31,388 nucleotides of DNA from an uncultured Bacteroidota bacterium (GCA_903825095.1 CAIJZF010000247.1:1-31388); one strand, 5' to 3'. Counted from the stretch's first letter, positions 8,711 through 17,818 are shown. Numbers and translations are program-made. The notes: generated by a model not told the origin, from the sequence alone.

Positions 8711-9190
8711 AGGAGCAGTTAGAAGTCCATGCATCACATCATGCACAATGGGACAGAATTCAGCGTTTTTCATAGTAATGGCTGCACGCTTAAAAAATAC
8801 ATCTTCATCGGTATAAGGAAAACGTTGGCAATCACTTGGGCGGTGCTCATAAATACTACAAGCATTATCACCACCTAAAAAAGGACATGGCTTAGTATTG
8901 GCTACATAATCTCCTTCCTGATCCATGGCTAAATAAGTGTCTATAAATACCGTTTCCTTTATTCTTAAGTACTTACTAATTCTTTTAATATCGGGCATTT
9001 TAAACCTAGGAGAGTAATTCTTACAGCAACGAGCGCAGTCCAAACAATTTACTTTTTCAAAGGCGGCTTCATGTAAGTCGGGCAATTGTTTAAGTATTTT
9101 GCGTTTATCTACCCTTTTTAAAAAATTTTGGAATTTTTTAAGTGTTTCAGGTGCGGGTACTTCGTATAATTGTTCAAGAGATAGGCTCAT
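8708..9190 (-). CDS. YkgJ-family cysteine-cluster protein (CxxxCxxCC)
   Basis: The 160-residue protein contains the cysteine pattern of the YkgJ / UPF0153 family: CLDCARCC near residue 50, CPFLGGDNACSIYEHRPSDCQRFPY in the middle, and a final Cys (EFCPIV). The family is thought to bind iron or zinc, but its cellular role is poorly known. No signal peptide or membrane segment is visible, so it is probably cytosolic. It is convergent with the MFS gene and divergent from gcvP, with its own TACATTTG element ten bases before the ATG. Family assignment is firm; function is unassigned. Confidence 0.88.
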   Translation of the reverse strand: MSLSLEQLYEVPAPETLKKFQNFLKRVDKRKILKQLPDLHEAAFEKVNCLDCARCCKNYSPRFKMPDIKRISKYLRIKETVFIDTYLAMDQEGDYVANTKPCPFLGGDNACSIYEHRPSDCQRFPYTDEDVFFKRAAITMKNAEFCPIVHDVMHGLLTAP

Positions 9191-9200
9191 AATAATAGCT

Positions 9201-9208
9201 CAAATGTA
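9201..9208 (-). promoter_or_regulatory. -7 promoter element TACATTTG for the YkgJ-family gene
   Basis: Minus-strand TACATTTG, an exact TAnnTTTG match, ten bases before the ATG, so any 5' leader would be only a few bases long. Confidence 0.45.
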
Positions 9209-9279
9209 AACTATTTAGGGCTCATCCACAAGCTTTCCCCACAGTCAGAATTGGCTTCCTAAAGGGGGTGGTTTTTTTG

Positions 9280-9287
9280 TATCTTTG
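9280..9287 (+). promoter_or_regulatory. -7 promoter element TATCTTTG for gcvP
   Basis: An exact match to TAnnTTTG preceded by a T-rich run, 26 bases before the gcvP ATG. No glycine riboswitch-like structure fits in so short a leader. A possible TTGG at 9251 is too far away to be a regular -33 box. Confidence 0.55.
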
Positions 9288-9313
9288 TATCCATTTTTTA
9301 AACCACCCTATTT

Positions 9314-12178
9314 ATGTTGCAACTCAATACCAACGGAGCAGAATTTATCAAAAGACATATTGGCCCTAGCGCCCAAGACACTGAAAAAATGTTAGCCTCT
9401 ATTGGCGTAAAATCGGTGGATGAATTAATTGAAAAAACCGTTCCTAGTATTATACGTTCTAAAAAACCAATGCAAATTCCAGAAGGACTTTCTGAATTTG
9501 AAATGTTGCAGTCTTTAAAAAAAATAGGAGATAAAAATATTGTAGCAACCAATTTTATTGGTCAAGGTTATTATGGCACGATTACCCCTACAGTGATACT
9601 TAGAAATATTTTTGAAAACCCAGGTTGGTATACGCAGTACACTCCTTACCAAGCAGAAATTGCGCAAGGCCGTTTAGAAAGTTTATTGAATTTTCAAACC
9701 ATGGTATGTGATTTAACGGGAATGCCTATTGCCAATGCTTCATTATTAGACGAGGCCACTGCAGCTGCAGAAGCCATGGCTATGATTTTTAATCATGTGA
9801 ACAAAACAGATACTATTACACAACCTAAGTTTTTTGTAGACAGTGCTATTTTCCCTCAAACCAAGGATGTACTTGTAACAAGAGCCACTCCTATTCATAT
9901 TCAAATTGAAGAAGGCAATTATACTTCTGCAAAAATAGACAACAGTTATTTCGGTGCTATTTTACAATACCCAAATAATACAGGAAGCATTGAGGACTAC
10001 ACTGCTTTTATTGATCAAGTGCATCAAGCAGGCGGCTTAGTGATTTTGGTAGCCGATATTATGTCGCTTACTTTATTAAAAAGCCCAGGAGAATTAAATG
10101 CAGATGTAGCAGTAGGTAATACACAACGCTTTGGAGTGCCCATGGGATTTGGCGGACCACATGCAGCTTATTTTGCCACTAAGGATGAATTTAAAAGAGG
10201 TATGCCAGGAAGATTAATTGGCGTAAGTATAGATGCACAAGGAAATAGAGCATTAAGAATGGCTTTGCAAACAAGGGAGCAACATATTAAAAGAGAAAAA
10301 GCCACTTCAAATATTTGTACTGCACAAGCCTTGCTTGCGAATATGGCAGTGATGTATACTATTTATCATGGACCAGTAGGTTTGAAAAAAATTGCTGAAA
10401 AAATTCATGGTTTAGCACAAAATTTAGAAGCGCAATTAGCAAGTTTGGGTATAGCTCAATCTAATAAATTTTATTTCGACACCTTACATTTCTCAGGTTT
10501 TGATATTGCTGCTTTACAAAAAGAAGCCTTAGCTGCTGATATTAATTTCCGCTATTTCAATGATGGAAAAAATGACAATAGTATTTCCATTACTATTGAC
10601 GAAACAATTAGTGCTCGTGAAATAGAAAAAGTAGTTGGCTTATTTGAAAAAATCACAGGTAAAAAAGCAAGTAGTAAAACTGCAGGAGCTCCTTCTATTC
10701 CAGCATCTTTAGTTAGAACTTCTACTTATTTACAACATCCGGTTTTCAATACACATCATAGTGAAACACAAATGATGCGTTTTATCAAACAATTGGAAAA
10801 TAAAGACTTGTCTTTAAATACCAGCATGATTAGTTTGGGAAGCTGTACCATGAAATTAAATGCTGCTACGGAAATGATTCCAGTAAGTTGGCCTGCATTT
10901 AGTTCTATGCATCCTTTTGCACCTAGTAGTCAAACTTTAGGGTATCAAGAAATTGCCAAAGAATTAAGTGCTTACTTATGTGAGACCACAGGTTTCACTG
11001 CTTGTAGCCTTCAACCAAATAGTGGTGCACAAGGTGAGTATGCAGGTTTATTAACTATTCGTGCTTACCACGAACATCATAAGCAAACACATAGAAATAT
11101 TGTCTTAATTCCTATTAGTGCACATGGCACCAACCCTGCAAGTGCAGTAATGGCTGGCTTTAAAGTAATTGTGGTGGCATGTGATGCAGCTGGAAATATT
11201 GACATGAAAGATTTACTAGAGAAAGCCACCTTACATAAAGATAATTTAGGGGGTCTTATGGTTACTTATCCTTCTACCCATGGTGTGTTTGAAGAAACCA
11301 TTATTGATATTTGTGCAAGCATTCATGAATTAGGCGGACTTGTTTACATGGACGGCGCGAATATGAATGCGCAAGTAGGTTTAACAAGCCCAGGTAATAT
11401 TGGTGCCGATGTTTGTCATTTAAATTTACACAAAACATTCGCTATACCACATGGTGGCGGCGGACCAGGCATGGGCCCTATTTGTGTAAATGATAAATTA
11501 GCTCCTTTCTTACCAGGACATGTTTACAATAAAAATAAAATTGGTGCCGTAAGTGCTGCTCCTATGGGGTCGGCAAGTATTTTATTAATTAGTTACGCCT
11601 ATATTAAAATGTTAGGTGCAAAGGGTTTAGAATTAGCCACTGCTTATGCTATTTTAAATGCGAACTATATGAAATCTCGTTTAGAGAAAAAATATACCAT
11701 TCTATATGCAGGAAAAAATGGCACTTGTGCGCATGAATTTATCATTGACCTTCGACCTTTTAAAGCCACTGCGGGTATTGAAGCAGAAGATGTAGCCAAG
11801 CGTTTGATTGATTATGGCTTTCATGCACCTACCATGAGCTTCCCAGTAGCTGGTACCATTATGATTGAGCCTACTGAAAGTGAGGACAAAGCAGAATTAG
11901 ATCGTTTCTGCGATGCCTTAATTTCTATACATGATGAAATTACCGCTATTGAAAAGGGGGTTTCTGATAAAGTAGACAACCCTTTAAAAAATGCACCCCA
12001 TACACAGAAAGTAATTTGTGCAAATGAATGGAGCCATGCTTATACAAGACAAGAAGCAGCCTTCCCATTATATTATGTACAACAAAATAAATTCTGGCCT
12101 ACGGTGGCAAGAGTAAACAATACGCATGGAGATAGAAACTTAGTGTGTACTTGTGAACCAGTTGCCTCTTATGCTTAA
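9314..12178 (+). CDS. gcvP: Glycine dehydrogenase (decarboxylating), P-protein of glycine cleavage
   Basis: The P-protein decarboxylates glycine using pyridoxal phosphate and passes the aminomethyl group to lipoylated H-protein; with T- and L-protein this yields methylene-THF. The 954 residues are the full-length single-chain form with the N-terminal half ([55 protein letters not shown] split across the first 120 residues) and the catalytic C-terminal half. The PLP lysine is Lys707 in [21 protein letters not shown]-protein, T-protein and L-protein genes are not adjacent. It is convergent with the HTH gene, only seven bases apart, and its likely terminator lies inside that gene. Confidence 0.98.
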   Translation: MLQLNTNGAEFIKRHIGPSAQDTEKMLASIGVKSVDELIEKTVPSIIRSKKPMQIPEGLSEFEMLQSLKKIGDKNIVATNFIGQGYYGTITPTVILRNIFENPGWYTQYTPYQAEIAQGRLESLLNFQTMVCDLTGMPIANASLLDEATAAAEAMAMIFNHVNKTDTITQPKFFVDSAIFPQTKDVLVTRATPIHIQIEEGNYTSAKIDNSYFGAILQYPNNTGSIEDYTAFIDQVHQAGGLVILVADIMSLTLLKSPGELNADVAVGNTQRFGVPMGFGGPHAAYFATKDEFKRGMPGRLIGVSIDAQGNRALRMALQTREQHIKREKATSNICTAQALLANMAVMYTIYHGPVGLKKIAEKIHGLAQNLEAQLASLGIAQSNKFYFDTLHFSGFDIAALQKEALAADINFRYFNDGKNDNSISITIDETISAREIEKVVGLFEKITGKKASSKTAGAPSIPASLVRTSTYLQHPVFNTHHSETQMMRFIKQLENKDLSLNTSMISLGSCTMKLNAATEMIPVSWPAFSSMHPFAPSSQTLGYQEIAKELSAYLCETTGFTACSLQPNSGAQGEYAGLLTIRAYHEHHKQTHRNIVLIPISAHGTNPASAVMAGFKVIVVACDAAGNIDMKDLLEKATLHKDNLGGLMVTYPSTHGVFEETIIDICASIHELGGLVYMDGANMNAQVGLTSPGNIGADVCHLNLHKTFAIPHGGGGPGMGPICVNDKLAPFLPGHVYNKNKIGAVSAAPMGSASILLISYAYIKMLGAKGLELATAYAILNANYMKSRLEKKYTILYAGKNGTCAHEFIIDLRPFKATAGIEAEDVAKRLIDYGFHAPTMSFPVAGTIMIEPTESEDKAELDRFCDALISIHDEITAIEKGVSDKVDNPLKNAPHTQKVICANEWSHAYTRQEAAFPLYYVQQNKFWPTVARVNNTHGDRNLVCTCEPVASYA

Positions 12179-12185
12179 ATAAATA

Positions 12186-12626
12186 TTATTGATTCGGCAT
12201 CATTTGATGATTATTCTCAGATGGTGCCGAATTTATTTTATTACTAGCAATGACTTCGTAAAGGGAGATAATTTTATCCTTGTCATTCAATACAACTTGT
12301 AATTTTTCTACATCCGATTCCAATACTTTAATTTTTCTATTCTCTGTTTCATACTTGGATATAAATTCATCCAATTTCATACTACCAAATTCACCAGAGG
12401 GGTCATTGGAAGCGTTGATCATTTGTCTTTGGCCCGTAAGTACCCAAAGAATATCTAAGTCGGCATAGAGCTCGTCAATTCTAATTAAAATGTCTGAGCC
12501 AATGGAGCCTAGATTACGGAGTTGTTTGGCAAAATAGCCATTAGAAAGGCCCACTTTACGTTCAAAGGAATGTGGACTAATGTTTTTGAATTTTAAGTAC
12601 GCGGAAATGCGTTCAATAGGTTTCAT
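12186..12626 (-). CDS. Helix-turn-helix protein with C-terminal coiled coil (phage-repressor-like HTH)
   Basis: The 146-residue protein has an XRE-like N-terminal helix-turn-helix (about residues 5-65: ERISAYLKFKNISPHSFERK, then VGLSNGYFAKQL as the recognition region) ending in DILWVLTGQRQMI, the WLLTG-type element common in Bacteroidota repressor-like HTH proteins. The C-terminal part (about 85-130) is a charged heptad-like coiled coil, probably for dimerisation. There is no peptidase or ligand domain. It follows the ABC-F gene on the same strand after 176 bases containing two inverted repeats, candidate operators or terminator. No phage genes surround it. Role as a DNA-binding regulator is inferred; target genes are unknown. 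Confidence 0.8.
   Translation of the reverse strand: MKPIERISAYLKFKNISPHSFERKVGLSNGYFAKQLRNLGSIGSDILIRIDELYADLDILWVLTGQRQMINASNDPSGEFGSMKLDEFISKYETENRKIKVLESDVEKLQVVLNDKDKIISLYEVIASNKINSAPSENNHQMMPNQ
12192..12242 (+). terminator. Intrinsic terminator of gcvP, lying inside the HTH gene's 3' end
   Basis: Arms attcggcatca (12192-12202) and tggtgccgaat (12222-12232) pair over 11 positions with one G-T-type mismatch, followed on the plus strand by TTATTTTATT. This starts 14 bases after the gcvP stop. The same bases encode the last residues of the minus-strand HTH protein. Confidence 0.65.
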
Positions 12627-12724
12627 AATAATTTTAGTTTAATGATGAATTGTTAAGTAAAATATTTACCCACTGTATTCTTCATCCAAATTATTATGAA
12701 AAAATAGTTATGCCCAAAAACTTA

Positions 12725-12760
12725 GGCCTCATAATTGAAGTAAAACTCAAAAATGAGGCC
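12725..12760 (-). terminator. Hairpin GGCCTCAT-N20-ATGAGGCC downstream of the ABC-F gene
   Basis: A perfect 8-bp G+C-rich inverted repeat (12725-12732 with 12753-12760). On the minus strand it is followed after TAAG by TTTTT, so it could terminate the ABC-F transcript. A smaller competing stem CTCA/TGAG lies within it, so a regulated terminator is also conceivable. Confidence 0.5.
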
Positions 12761-12770
12761 CAGGTACTAT

Positions 12771-12789
12771 ATGAAAACACTGTTTTCAT
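12771..12789. promoter_or_regulatory. 19-bp palindrome ATGAAAAC-ACT-GTTTTCAT
   Basis: Two perfect 8-bp arms (12771-12778 and 12782-12789) around a 3-base centre, between the ABC-F stop and the HTH gene. The size and odd-length symmetry resemble operators of small dimeric HTH repressors, so it may be a binding site. It may equally be the first stem of a terminator region. Confidence 0.35.
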
Positions 12790-12802
12790 TAAACTATTTT
12801 AA

Positions 12803-14722
12803 TCAAATCTTCTCATTGAGTTCTAACCATCTTAATTCTGCAGTTTCTAATTGGCTATTCAAGGAGCCTAATGCTTCACTTAATGCTATGATTTTATCAT
12901 AGGCCAAACTGCTATCATTTAATTTTTCAGTTAATTCTTTTTTCTTTTCTTCCAATGCTGGAATATTTTTATTCAAGTTATCCAATTCAGTTTTTTCTTT
13001 GAAGCTTAATTTTTCAGCAGTCTTTTTTACAGCTACCAAAGGCGCTTGCACAGTAGCAGGTTCTTCTTTGACTGGAACAGAGAAATCCTGTGCCTTAGAA
13101 ATATCAGAACTCACGGCTGCATAGTTTTGCTTGGTCTTTTCTAGAATTCTAAACTGGGTATAGTTACCTGGGTAGTCTCTAATTACACCATCCCCTTCAA
13201 AAATAAATAAATGGTCTACTAACTTATCCATGAAATATCTATCGTGCGATACTAATAAGACACAACCTGCAAAATCAATTAAAAATTGCTCTAAGACCGC
13301 CAAAGTGGGAAGATCTAAGTCATTGGTAGGTTCATCTAATATAAGAAAGTTCGGATTTTTAAATAAAATAGTAAGTAGCTGTAAACGCTTTTTCTCTCCC
13401 CCACTTAAAGCACTTAAATAAGTATATTGTTTATCGGGAGTGAATAAAAATAATTCTAAAAACTGTGCTGCACTTAAGGAACCTCCACTTGCCAGTGGAA
13501 AGTTTTCTGCAAAAGTTTTCAAAAACTCAATCACACGCATGTCTTTTTTATACACTAGCCCCTCTTGTGAGAAATGACCAAAGACAATGGTTTCCCCTAC
13601 ATTTATTTTTCCGCTATCGGGCTGGGTTATGCCTTGCAAAATTTGTAAGAAGGTAGATTTTCCCACTCCATTTTTTCCCACTACGCCAATACGCTCTCCT
13701 TTACTAAATGTATAATCAAAACCTTTTAAGACTACTAAATCGCCATAAGACTTATATACTTTTTTAGCTTCAATAATTTTACCACCTAACCTTGTCATCT
13801 TCATGTCCAATTGCAAATTGGTCTCTTCTATTTTCTGTTTGGCTTTTGCTTCTACTTCATAAAAATTATCTTGACGGCTTTTACTTTTAGTAGTTCTAGC
13901 CTTGGGCTGCTTGCGCATCCACTCTAGTTCTTTTCTAAATGTATTCTTGGCTTTATCTATGCTGGCTAGTTCAGAATCAATTCTGGCAGCCTTCTTTTCT
14001 AAATAATTTTCATAATCACCTTTATACGAGTATAAATTTTCTCTTTCTAATTCCCAAATTTGGTCAGTCACCGCTTCTAAGAAATAACGGTCATGCGATA
14101 CAAGTAATAGGGTTACTTTTTCTTGTAATAAATAATTCTCCAACCACTCAATCATATTTAAATCCAAATGGTTGGTTGGCTCATCCATTAATAATAAAAC
14201 ATGCTTGGGCTCAAAACCAATTTGAATTAAAGTTTTTGCTAAAGAAACACGCTTGCGTTGTCCTCCACTTAATTTTGAAACCGGTTGTTCTAAATGATTA
14301 ATATTTAACTGCGTTAAAATAGTTTTCACTTTCGATTCAAAATCCCAGGCACCTGTTTCTTCCATTTCCATAATGGCATCGGTAATCAAGTTTTCATCCT
14401 CCGTTTCCATGGCCATTTCATAATTACTAATGGCCTTCATCACTGGATGATCCTGATTGAATATATTTTGTGTAATACTCGCAGTTTCAATAAACTGAGG
14501 GTCTTGTTCAAATAAAACCAAATGCACGTCCTTGTGAATTTTGGCCGTTCCCGCATCGGGCTGTTCTTTGCCTGCTAATATTCTTAACAAAGTGGTCTTT
14601 CCCACCCCATTTCTAGCAATTAAAGCAATACTATCGCCTTCATTGATATTAAAATTGATACCCTTAAATAAAGGGGTAATGCCATAACTTTTAGTCAATC
14701 CTTCTACAGAAACGTAATTCAT
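12803..14722 (-). CDS. ABC-F family ATPase (Uup-like)
   Basis: ABC-F proteins are soluble tandem ATPases that act on ribosomes or DNA rather than transport. The 639-residue protein has two nucleotide-binding domains without membrane segments: Walker A ARNGVGKT (36-43), signature LSGGQ (151-155) and MDEPTNHLDL; linker with conserved Arg/Lys-rich RKQPKARTTKSKSRQ; second Walker A GKNGVGKST (349-357), LSGGEKKR and LDEPTNDLDL. A C-terminal charged coiled coil (about 575-639) is typical of Uup, which binds branched DNA and is linked to ribosome function. The first Walker A has Ala at its first Gly, which I believe is common in this group. The ATG follows a TATCTTTG element by four bases. Confidence 0.92.
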   Translation of the reverse strand: MNYVSVEGLTKSYGITPLFKGINFNINEGDSIALIARNGVGKTTLLRILAGKEQPDAGTAKIHKDVHLVLFEQDPQFIETASITQNIFNQDHPVMKAISNYEMAMETEDENLITDAIMEMEETGAWDFESKVKTILTQLNINHLEQPVSKLSGGQRKRVSLAKTLIQIGFEPKHVLLLMDEPTNHLDLNMIEWLENYLLQEKVTLLLVSHDRYFLEAVTDQIWELERENLYSYKGDYENYLEKKAARIDSELASIDKAKNTFRKELEWMRKQPKARTTKSKSRQDNFYEVEAKAKQKIEETNLQLDMKMTRLGGKIIEAKKVYKSYGDLVVLKGFDYTFSKGERIGVVGKNGVGKSTFLQILQGITQPDSGKINVGETIVFGHFSQEGLVYKKDMRVIEFLKTFAENFPLASGGSLSAAQFLELFLFTPDKQYTYLSALSGGEKKRLQLLTILFKNPNFLILDEPTNDLDLPTLAVLEQFLIDFAGCVLLVSHDRYFMDKLVDHLFIFEGDGVIRDYPGNYTQFRILEKTKQNYAAVSSDISKAQDFSVPVKEEPATVQAPLVAVKKTAEKLSFKEKTELDNLNKNIPALEEKKKELTEKLNDSSLAYDKIIALSEALGSLNSQLETAELRWLELNEKI

Positions 14723-14726
14723 GGCG

Positions 14727-14734
14727 CAAAGATA
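14727..14734 (-). promoter_or_regulatory. -7 promoter element TATCTTTG four bases before the ABC-F start
   Basis: Minus-strand TATCTTTG then CGCC and the ATG. If transcription starts at the usual distance after the -7 box, the mRNA begins at or next to the start codon. Confidence 0.5.
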
Positions 14735-14809
14735 AGTAGCCTATACTAGTAAAGCCCAGATTTATAGGCAATGTTTGAGGGAAAAATGGGTAAAAAGATA
14801 TGAACTATG

Positions 14810-14817
14810 TACTTTTG
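14810..14817 (+). promoter_or_regulatory. -7 promoter element TACTTTTG for ispH
   Basis: An exact TAnnTTTG match, 26 bases before the ispH ATG, in the 121-base divergent region shared with the ABC-F gene. Confidence 0.55.
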
Positions 14818-14843
14818 TGTCCATAAGTCAATAAAAGTTCAGC

Positions 14844-16073
14844 ATGAAGCATTTTGAGGTTCCTTCCGGTTATCGTAGTACTTTAATAAGTGCTATTAAG
14901 AATAAGCGCAAGGAAGAAGATAAATTGAAAAAAGATTTTAGTCCAGCCCTTATTGATATAGGACCTCTAAAGATATACCTTGCCCGTCATTTTGGATTTT
15001 GTTACGGGGTAGAAAACGCTATTGAAATTGCTTATAAAACTATTGAAGAGAATAAAGGCAAAAGAATATTTCTATTAAGTGAGATGATTCATAACCCTCA
15101 AGTAAATGCCGACTTAACTAAAAAAGGTGTTCAATTTTTACATGATACCAATGGAAATGAAATTATTCCATTAACCACTCTCACTAAAGAAGATGTAGTC
15201 ATTATACCTGCCTTTGGTACTACTTTAGAATTGGAAGCAAAAATAAATGCCATAGGTATTCAAATTCATAAGTATAATACCACTTGCCCCTTTGTGGAAA
15301 AAGTATGGAACCGCGGAGATCAAATTGCGAAAAAAGGTTTTACCATTATTATTCATGGCAAACCTAACCACGAAGAAACCAGGGCTACTTTTTCTCATGC
15401 TGCGCATAAAGCACCCACCGTTATTGTGAATGATATGCAGGAAGCGATAGTATTAGGTAAAATAATTACAGGAGAGCTTCCCATAAGTGATTTTGAAAAG
15501 CATTTTAAAAATAGATACTCAGTAGGTTTTGATCCTAGTATACATTTTGAAAAATTAGGCGTGATTAATCAAACCACACAGCTAGCTACCGACACGCAGG
15601 CCATTTCAGATTATTTAAAAAATATAGTGGCTATCAAATATGGTAAAGAAAATCTCAGCGCCCATTTTGCCGATACGCGTGATACGCTTTGCTATGCAAC
15701 CAACGATAACCAGTCTGCAGTCATAGAATTATTAAATACTACTGCCGATTTAGCAATTGTAATGGGTGGAAAAAATAGCAGTAATAGTTCACATTTAGTA
15801 GAATTATGTGAGCAAAAGCTACCTACTTATTTTATAGACGATGCTAATAAAATAATTGATGAAAATCAAATTATTAAAACTAATTGGAATGATAAGTCGG
15901 AAGAAATTATTCAAAATTATTTACCTGCAAAAAATACGGTGACCATACTTATGACCAGCGGTGCTAGCTGTCCAGATACAGTAGTGGAATCGGTGATTAG
16001 AAAAATTGCAGGTTATTATAATGTAGAGGAAGCCCTTGAAGAGGTTATCCAATTTTGGCAATCGCCCAACTAA
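14844..16073 (+). CDS. ispH: 4-hydroxy-3-methylbut-2-enyl diphosphate reductase IspH
   Basis: IspH is the last enzyme of the MEP isoprenoid pathway and turns HMBPP into IPP and DMAPP with an oxygen-sensitive [4Fe-4S] cluster. Cluster ligands are Cys53 (HFGFCYGVENAI), Cys148 (NTTCPFVEKVW) and Cys283 (RDTLCYATNDNQ). Substrate-site residues are visible as MIHNP (His83), IIIHGKPNHEE (His171, Glu177) and VMGGKNSSNSSHL. At 409 residues it is longer than the ~316-residue E. coli enzyme, with a ~40-residue charged N-terminal extension and an insertion around 200-235; I recognise this as the long Bacteroidota form. Its 3' end overlaps cmk, on the opposite strand, by 29 bases. Confidence 0.97.
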   Translation: MKHFEVPSGYRSTLISAIKNKRKEEDKLKKDFSPALIDIGPLKIYLARHFGFCYGVENAIEIAYKTIEENKGKRIFLLSEMIHNPQVNADLTKKGVQFLHDTNGNEIIPLTTLTKEDVVIIPAFGTTLELEAKINAIGIQIHKYNTTCPFVEKVWNRGDQIAKKGFTIIIHGKPNHEETRATFSHAAHKAPTVIVNDMQEAIVLGKIITGELPISDFEKHFKNRYSVGFDPSIHFEKLGVINQTTQLATDTQAISDYLKNIVAIKYGKENLSAHFADTRDTLCYATNDNQSAVIELLNTTADLAIVMGGKNSSNSSHLVELCEQKLPTYFIDDANKIIDENQIIKTNWNDKSEEIIQNYLPAKNTVTILMTSGASCPDTVVESVIRKIAGYYNVEEALEEVIQFWQSPN

Positions 16074-16725
16074 GTGCTAAATTAAATTGCTCTTCTCTAG
16101 TCATATTTGTATTGTCTAAAACAACAGCATCTTCAGCTTGTTTTAAAGGACTTCTTTCTCTTGTAGTATCCATTAAATCTCGGTGTTGCAAATTCGCTTC
16201 AATTTCTTCTTTACGAATGGATGGATTGGTTTTTTGTAATTCTAAAAACCTTCTTTCTACACGAACAGCAGGGTTGGCTGTTACAAATATTTTAAGCTCT
16301 GCTTTGGGAAACACAACAGTACCAATATCTCTACCATCCATTACAATACCTTTGAATTCACCCATGGCTTGTTGTTGTGCTACAGCAAAGTCTCTTACTG
16401 TGCCAATGGTAGCCACTTCACTCACTTTTTCACTCACACGCATTTCTCTAATTTCAGCTTCTACATTTTCACCATTCAAAACCATATCACTTTTTAAACT
16501 TGTAGCATTGTATACAAAGTTTAATTTTATTGCTGCTAAGGCTTTTAGAATTTGCGCTTCATTATCAAAATCAATATTGTTTCTTAAAAAATAAAGTGCC
16601 ACTGCACGGTACATAGCCCCTGTATCAATAAATACATATTCCAATTGAGCCGCTAAGGCTTTTGCCAAAGTGCTTTTTCCACAAGAAGAATAACCGTCAA
16701 TAGCAATGATAATTTTATTCGGCAT
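16045..16725 (-). CDS. cmk: Cytidylate kinase
   Basis: Cmk phosphorylates CMP and dCMP with ATP. The protein of 226 residues starts MPNKIIIAIDGYSSCGKSTL with P-loop GYSSCGKST, then FIDTGAMYRAVALYFL (NMP-binding), MDGRDIGTVVFPKAELKIF, and RDLMDTTRERSPL with lid arginines. The ATG at 16725 lies one base after the mrp stop (TAA-T-ATG). The frame stays open 14 codons further up to 16767, but that extension only reads through the end of mrp. cmk is thus co-transcribed with mrp. Its last codons overlap the end of ispH tail to tail. ispH and cmk are neighbours, or fused, in several bacterial lineages. Confidence 0.96.
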   Translation of the reverse strand: MPNKIIIAIDGYSSCGKSTLAKALAAQLEYVFIDTGAMYRAVALYFLRNNIDFDNEAQILKALAAIKLNFVYNATSLKSDMVLNGENVEAEIREMRVSEKVSEVATIGTVRDFAVAQQQAMGEFKGIVMDGRDIGTVVFPKAELKIFVTANPAVRVERRFLELQKTNPSIRKEEIEANLQHRDLMDTTRERSPLKQAEDAVVLDNTNMTREEQFNLALSWAIAKIG

Positions 16726-16726
16726 A

Positions 16727-17818
16727 TTAAGCAACTGATATTGTTTCTGTTCTAGGAAGATTGGCATTACGAATAGCTATTTGACGAACCGCATTAGATA
16801 CGACTCCTCTTAGAGCAGCTTTGGAAACTTCTTCTTCCCCTACCATGGCAGGTACACCCGCATCACCGCCTTCTCTTATGGATTGTACTAATGGTATTTC
16901 TCCTAAGAAAGCTAAATCATATTCTGTGGCTAAATTCTGCCCGCCTTGCTTTCCAAATAAATAATATTTATTGTTTGGCAATTCAGCAGGTGTGAAGTAA
17001 GACATGTTTTCAATTAAACCAATAATGGGCACTTTCACATTGGCCTGACCAAACATCGCAATAGCTTTTTTAGCATCGGCAAGTGCTACTGTTTGTGGTG
17101 TAGTTACAATTACTACGCCTGTTACAGGAACTGTTTGCATAATGGTTAAATGTATATCACCAGTGCCAGGAGGCATATCAATCACTAAATAATCTAGCTC
17201 TCCCCAATCAACATCGGTGATGAATTGACGAATAGCACTGCTCGCCATTGGACCTCTCCAAACCACTGCATCTTTTTCATCCACCAATAATCCAATACTC
17301 ATTAATTTAATGCCATATTTTTCTAAAGGAATTATAATTCCATTTCCATCTCCATCTTTCATCATAGGTCTTTGACCTCTTACACCAAACATAATAGGAA
17401 CACTCGGGCCGTATATATCGGCGTCCATTAATCCTACTTTAGCGCCACCTTCTGCTAAAGCCAAAGCCAAGTTTGCTGAAACAGTACTTTTTCCGACACC
17501 CCCTTTACCACTTACTACTGCAATAATATTTTTAACCTGCCCTAAAACCTTCTTTTCATCTTTTCTTAAACTGGTGGTATTAGAAGTAAAATTCACTTCA
17601 ATAATAGCCGCCTTGTTCACTAGTAATTTAATGGCATTTTCACAGGCATTTTTCATTAAATCCTTCATAGGACAGGCAGGCGTTGTAAGCACAATGGTAA
17701 AGCTCACCTTATCGCCGTCCACTTGAAGGTCTTTGATCATATTTAAAGTAACCAAGTCCTTGCCCAAATCTGGTTCTTGCACATTACTTAAGGCCTTTAA
17801 AATATCCGAGCTAGTCAT
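16727..17818 (-). CDS. mrp: Mrp/ApbC-type P-loop ATPase, iron-sulfur cluster carrier family
   Basis: Mrp/NBP35 proteins are dimeric ATPases that hold and deliver Fe-S clusters. The 363-residue protein has an N-terminal MIP18/DUF59 domain (about 5-80; TTPACPMKD with Cys49) and a deviant-Walker ATPase domain: VSGKGGVGKSTVSANLAL (103-120), MDADIYGPS, and VIDMPPGTGD. The usual CxxC cluster-binding site after ENMSYF is missing; the sequence continues TPAELPNNKYYLFG (276-289). I recall the same replacement in other Bacteroidota Mrp proteins. It heads an operon with cmk and has a TAACTTTG element 34 bases upstream. Confidence 0.92.
   Translation of the reverse strand: MTSSDILKALSNVQEPDLGKDLVTLNMIKDLQVDGDKVSFTIVLTTPACPMKDLMKNACENAIKLLVNKAAIIEVNFTSNTTSLRKDEKKVLGQVKNIIAVVSGKGGVGKSTVSANLALALAEGGAKVGLMDADIYGPSVPIMFGVRGQRPMMKDGDGNGIIIPLEKYGIKLMSIGLLVDEKDAVVWRGPMASSAIRQFITDVDWGELDYLVIDMPPGTGDIHLTIMQTVPVTGVVIVTTPQTVALADAKKAIAMFGQANVKVPIIGLIENMSYFTPAELPNNKYYLFGKQGGQNLATEYDLAFLGEIPLVQSIREGGDAGVPAMVGEEEVSKAALRGVVSNAVRQIAIRNANLPRTETISVA

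Noticed and set aside
9209..9313. Glycine riboswitch upstream of gcvP
   Set aside because: The -7 element leaves a leader of only about 20 bases, too short for the aptamer, and no aptamer-like pairing is seen.
12186..12626. Prophage or mobile element suggested by the phage-repressor-like HTH protein
   Set aside because: No integrase, transposase, structural phage gene, attachment repeat or tRNA target is near; both flanks are housekeeping genes.
13939..14301. 120-codon plus-strand open frame opposite the ABC-F gene
   Set aside because: Antisense to conserved ABC-F motifs; no signature of its own.
16055..16594. 179-codon plus-strand open frame opposite cmk
   Set aside because: Fully antisense to a well-matched cmk; composition is that of a mirrored coding strand and no motif is present.
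16726..16767. Upstream extension of cmk (14 codons)
   Set aside because: Overlaps the end of mrp; the P-loop position fits the ATG at 16725.
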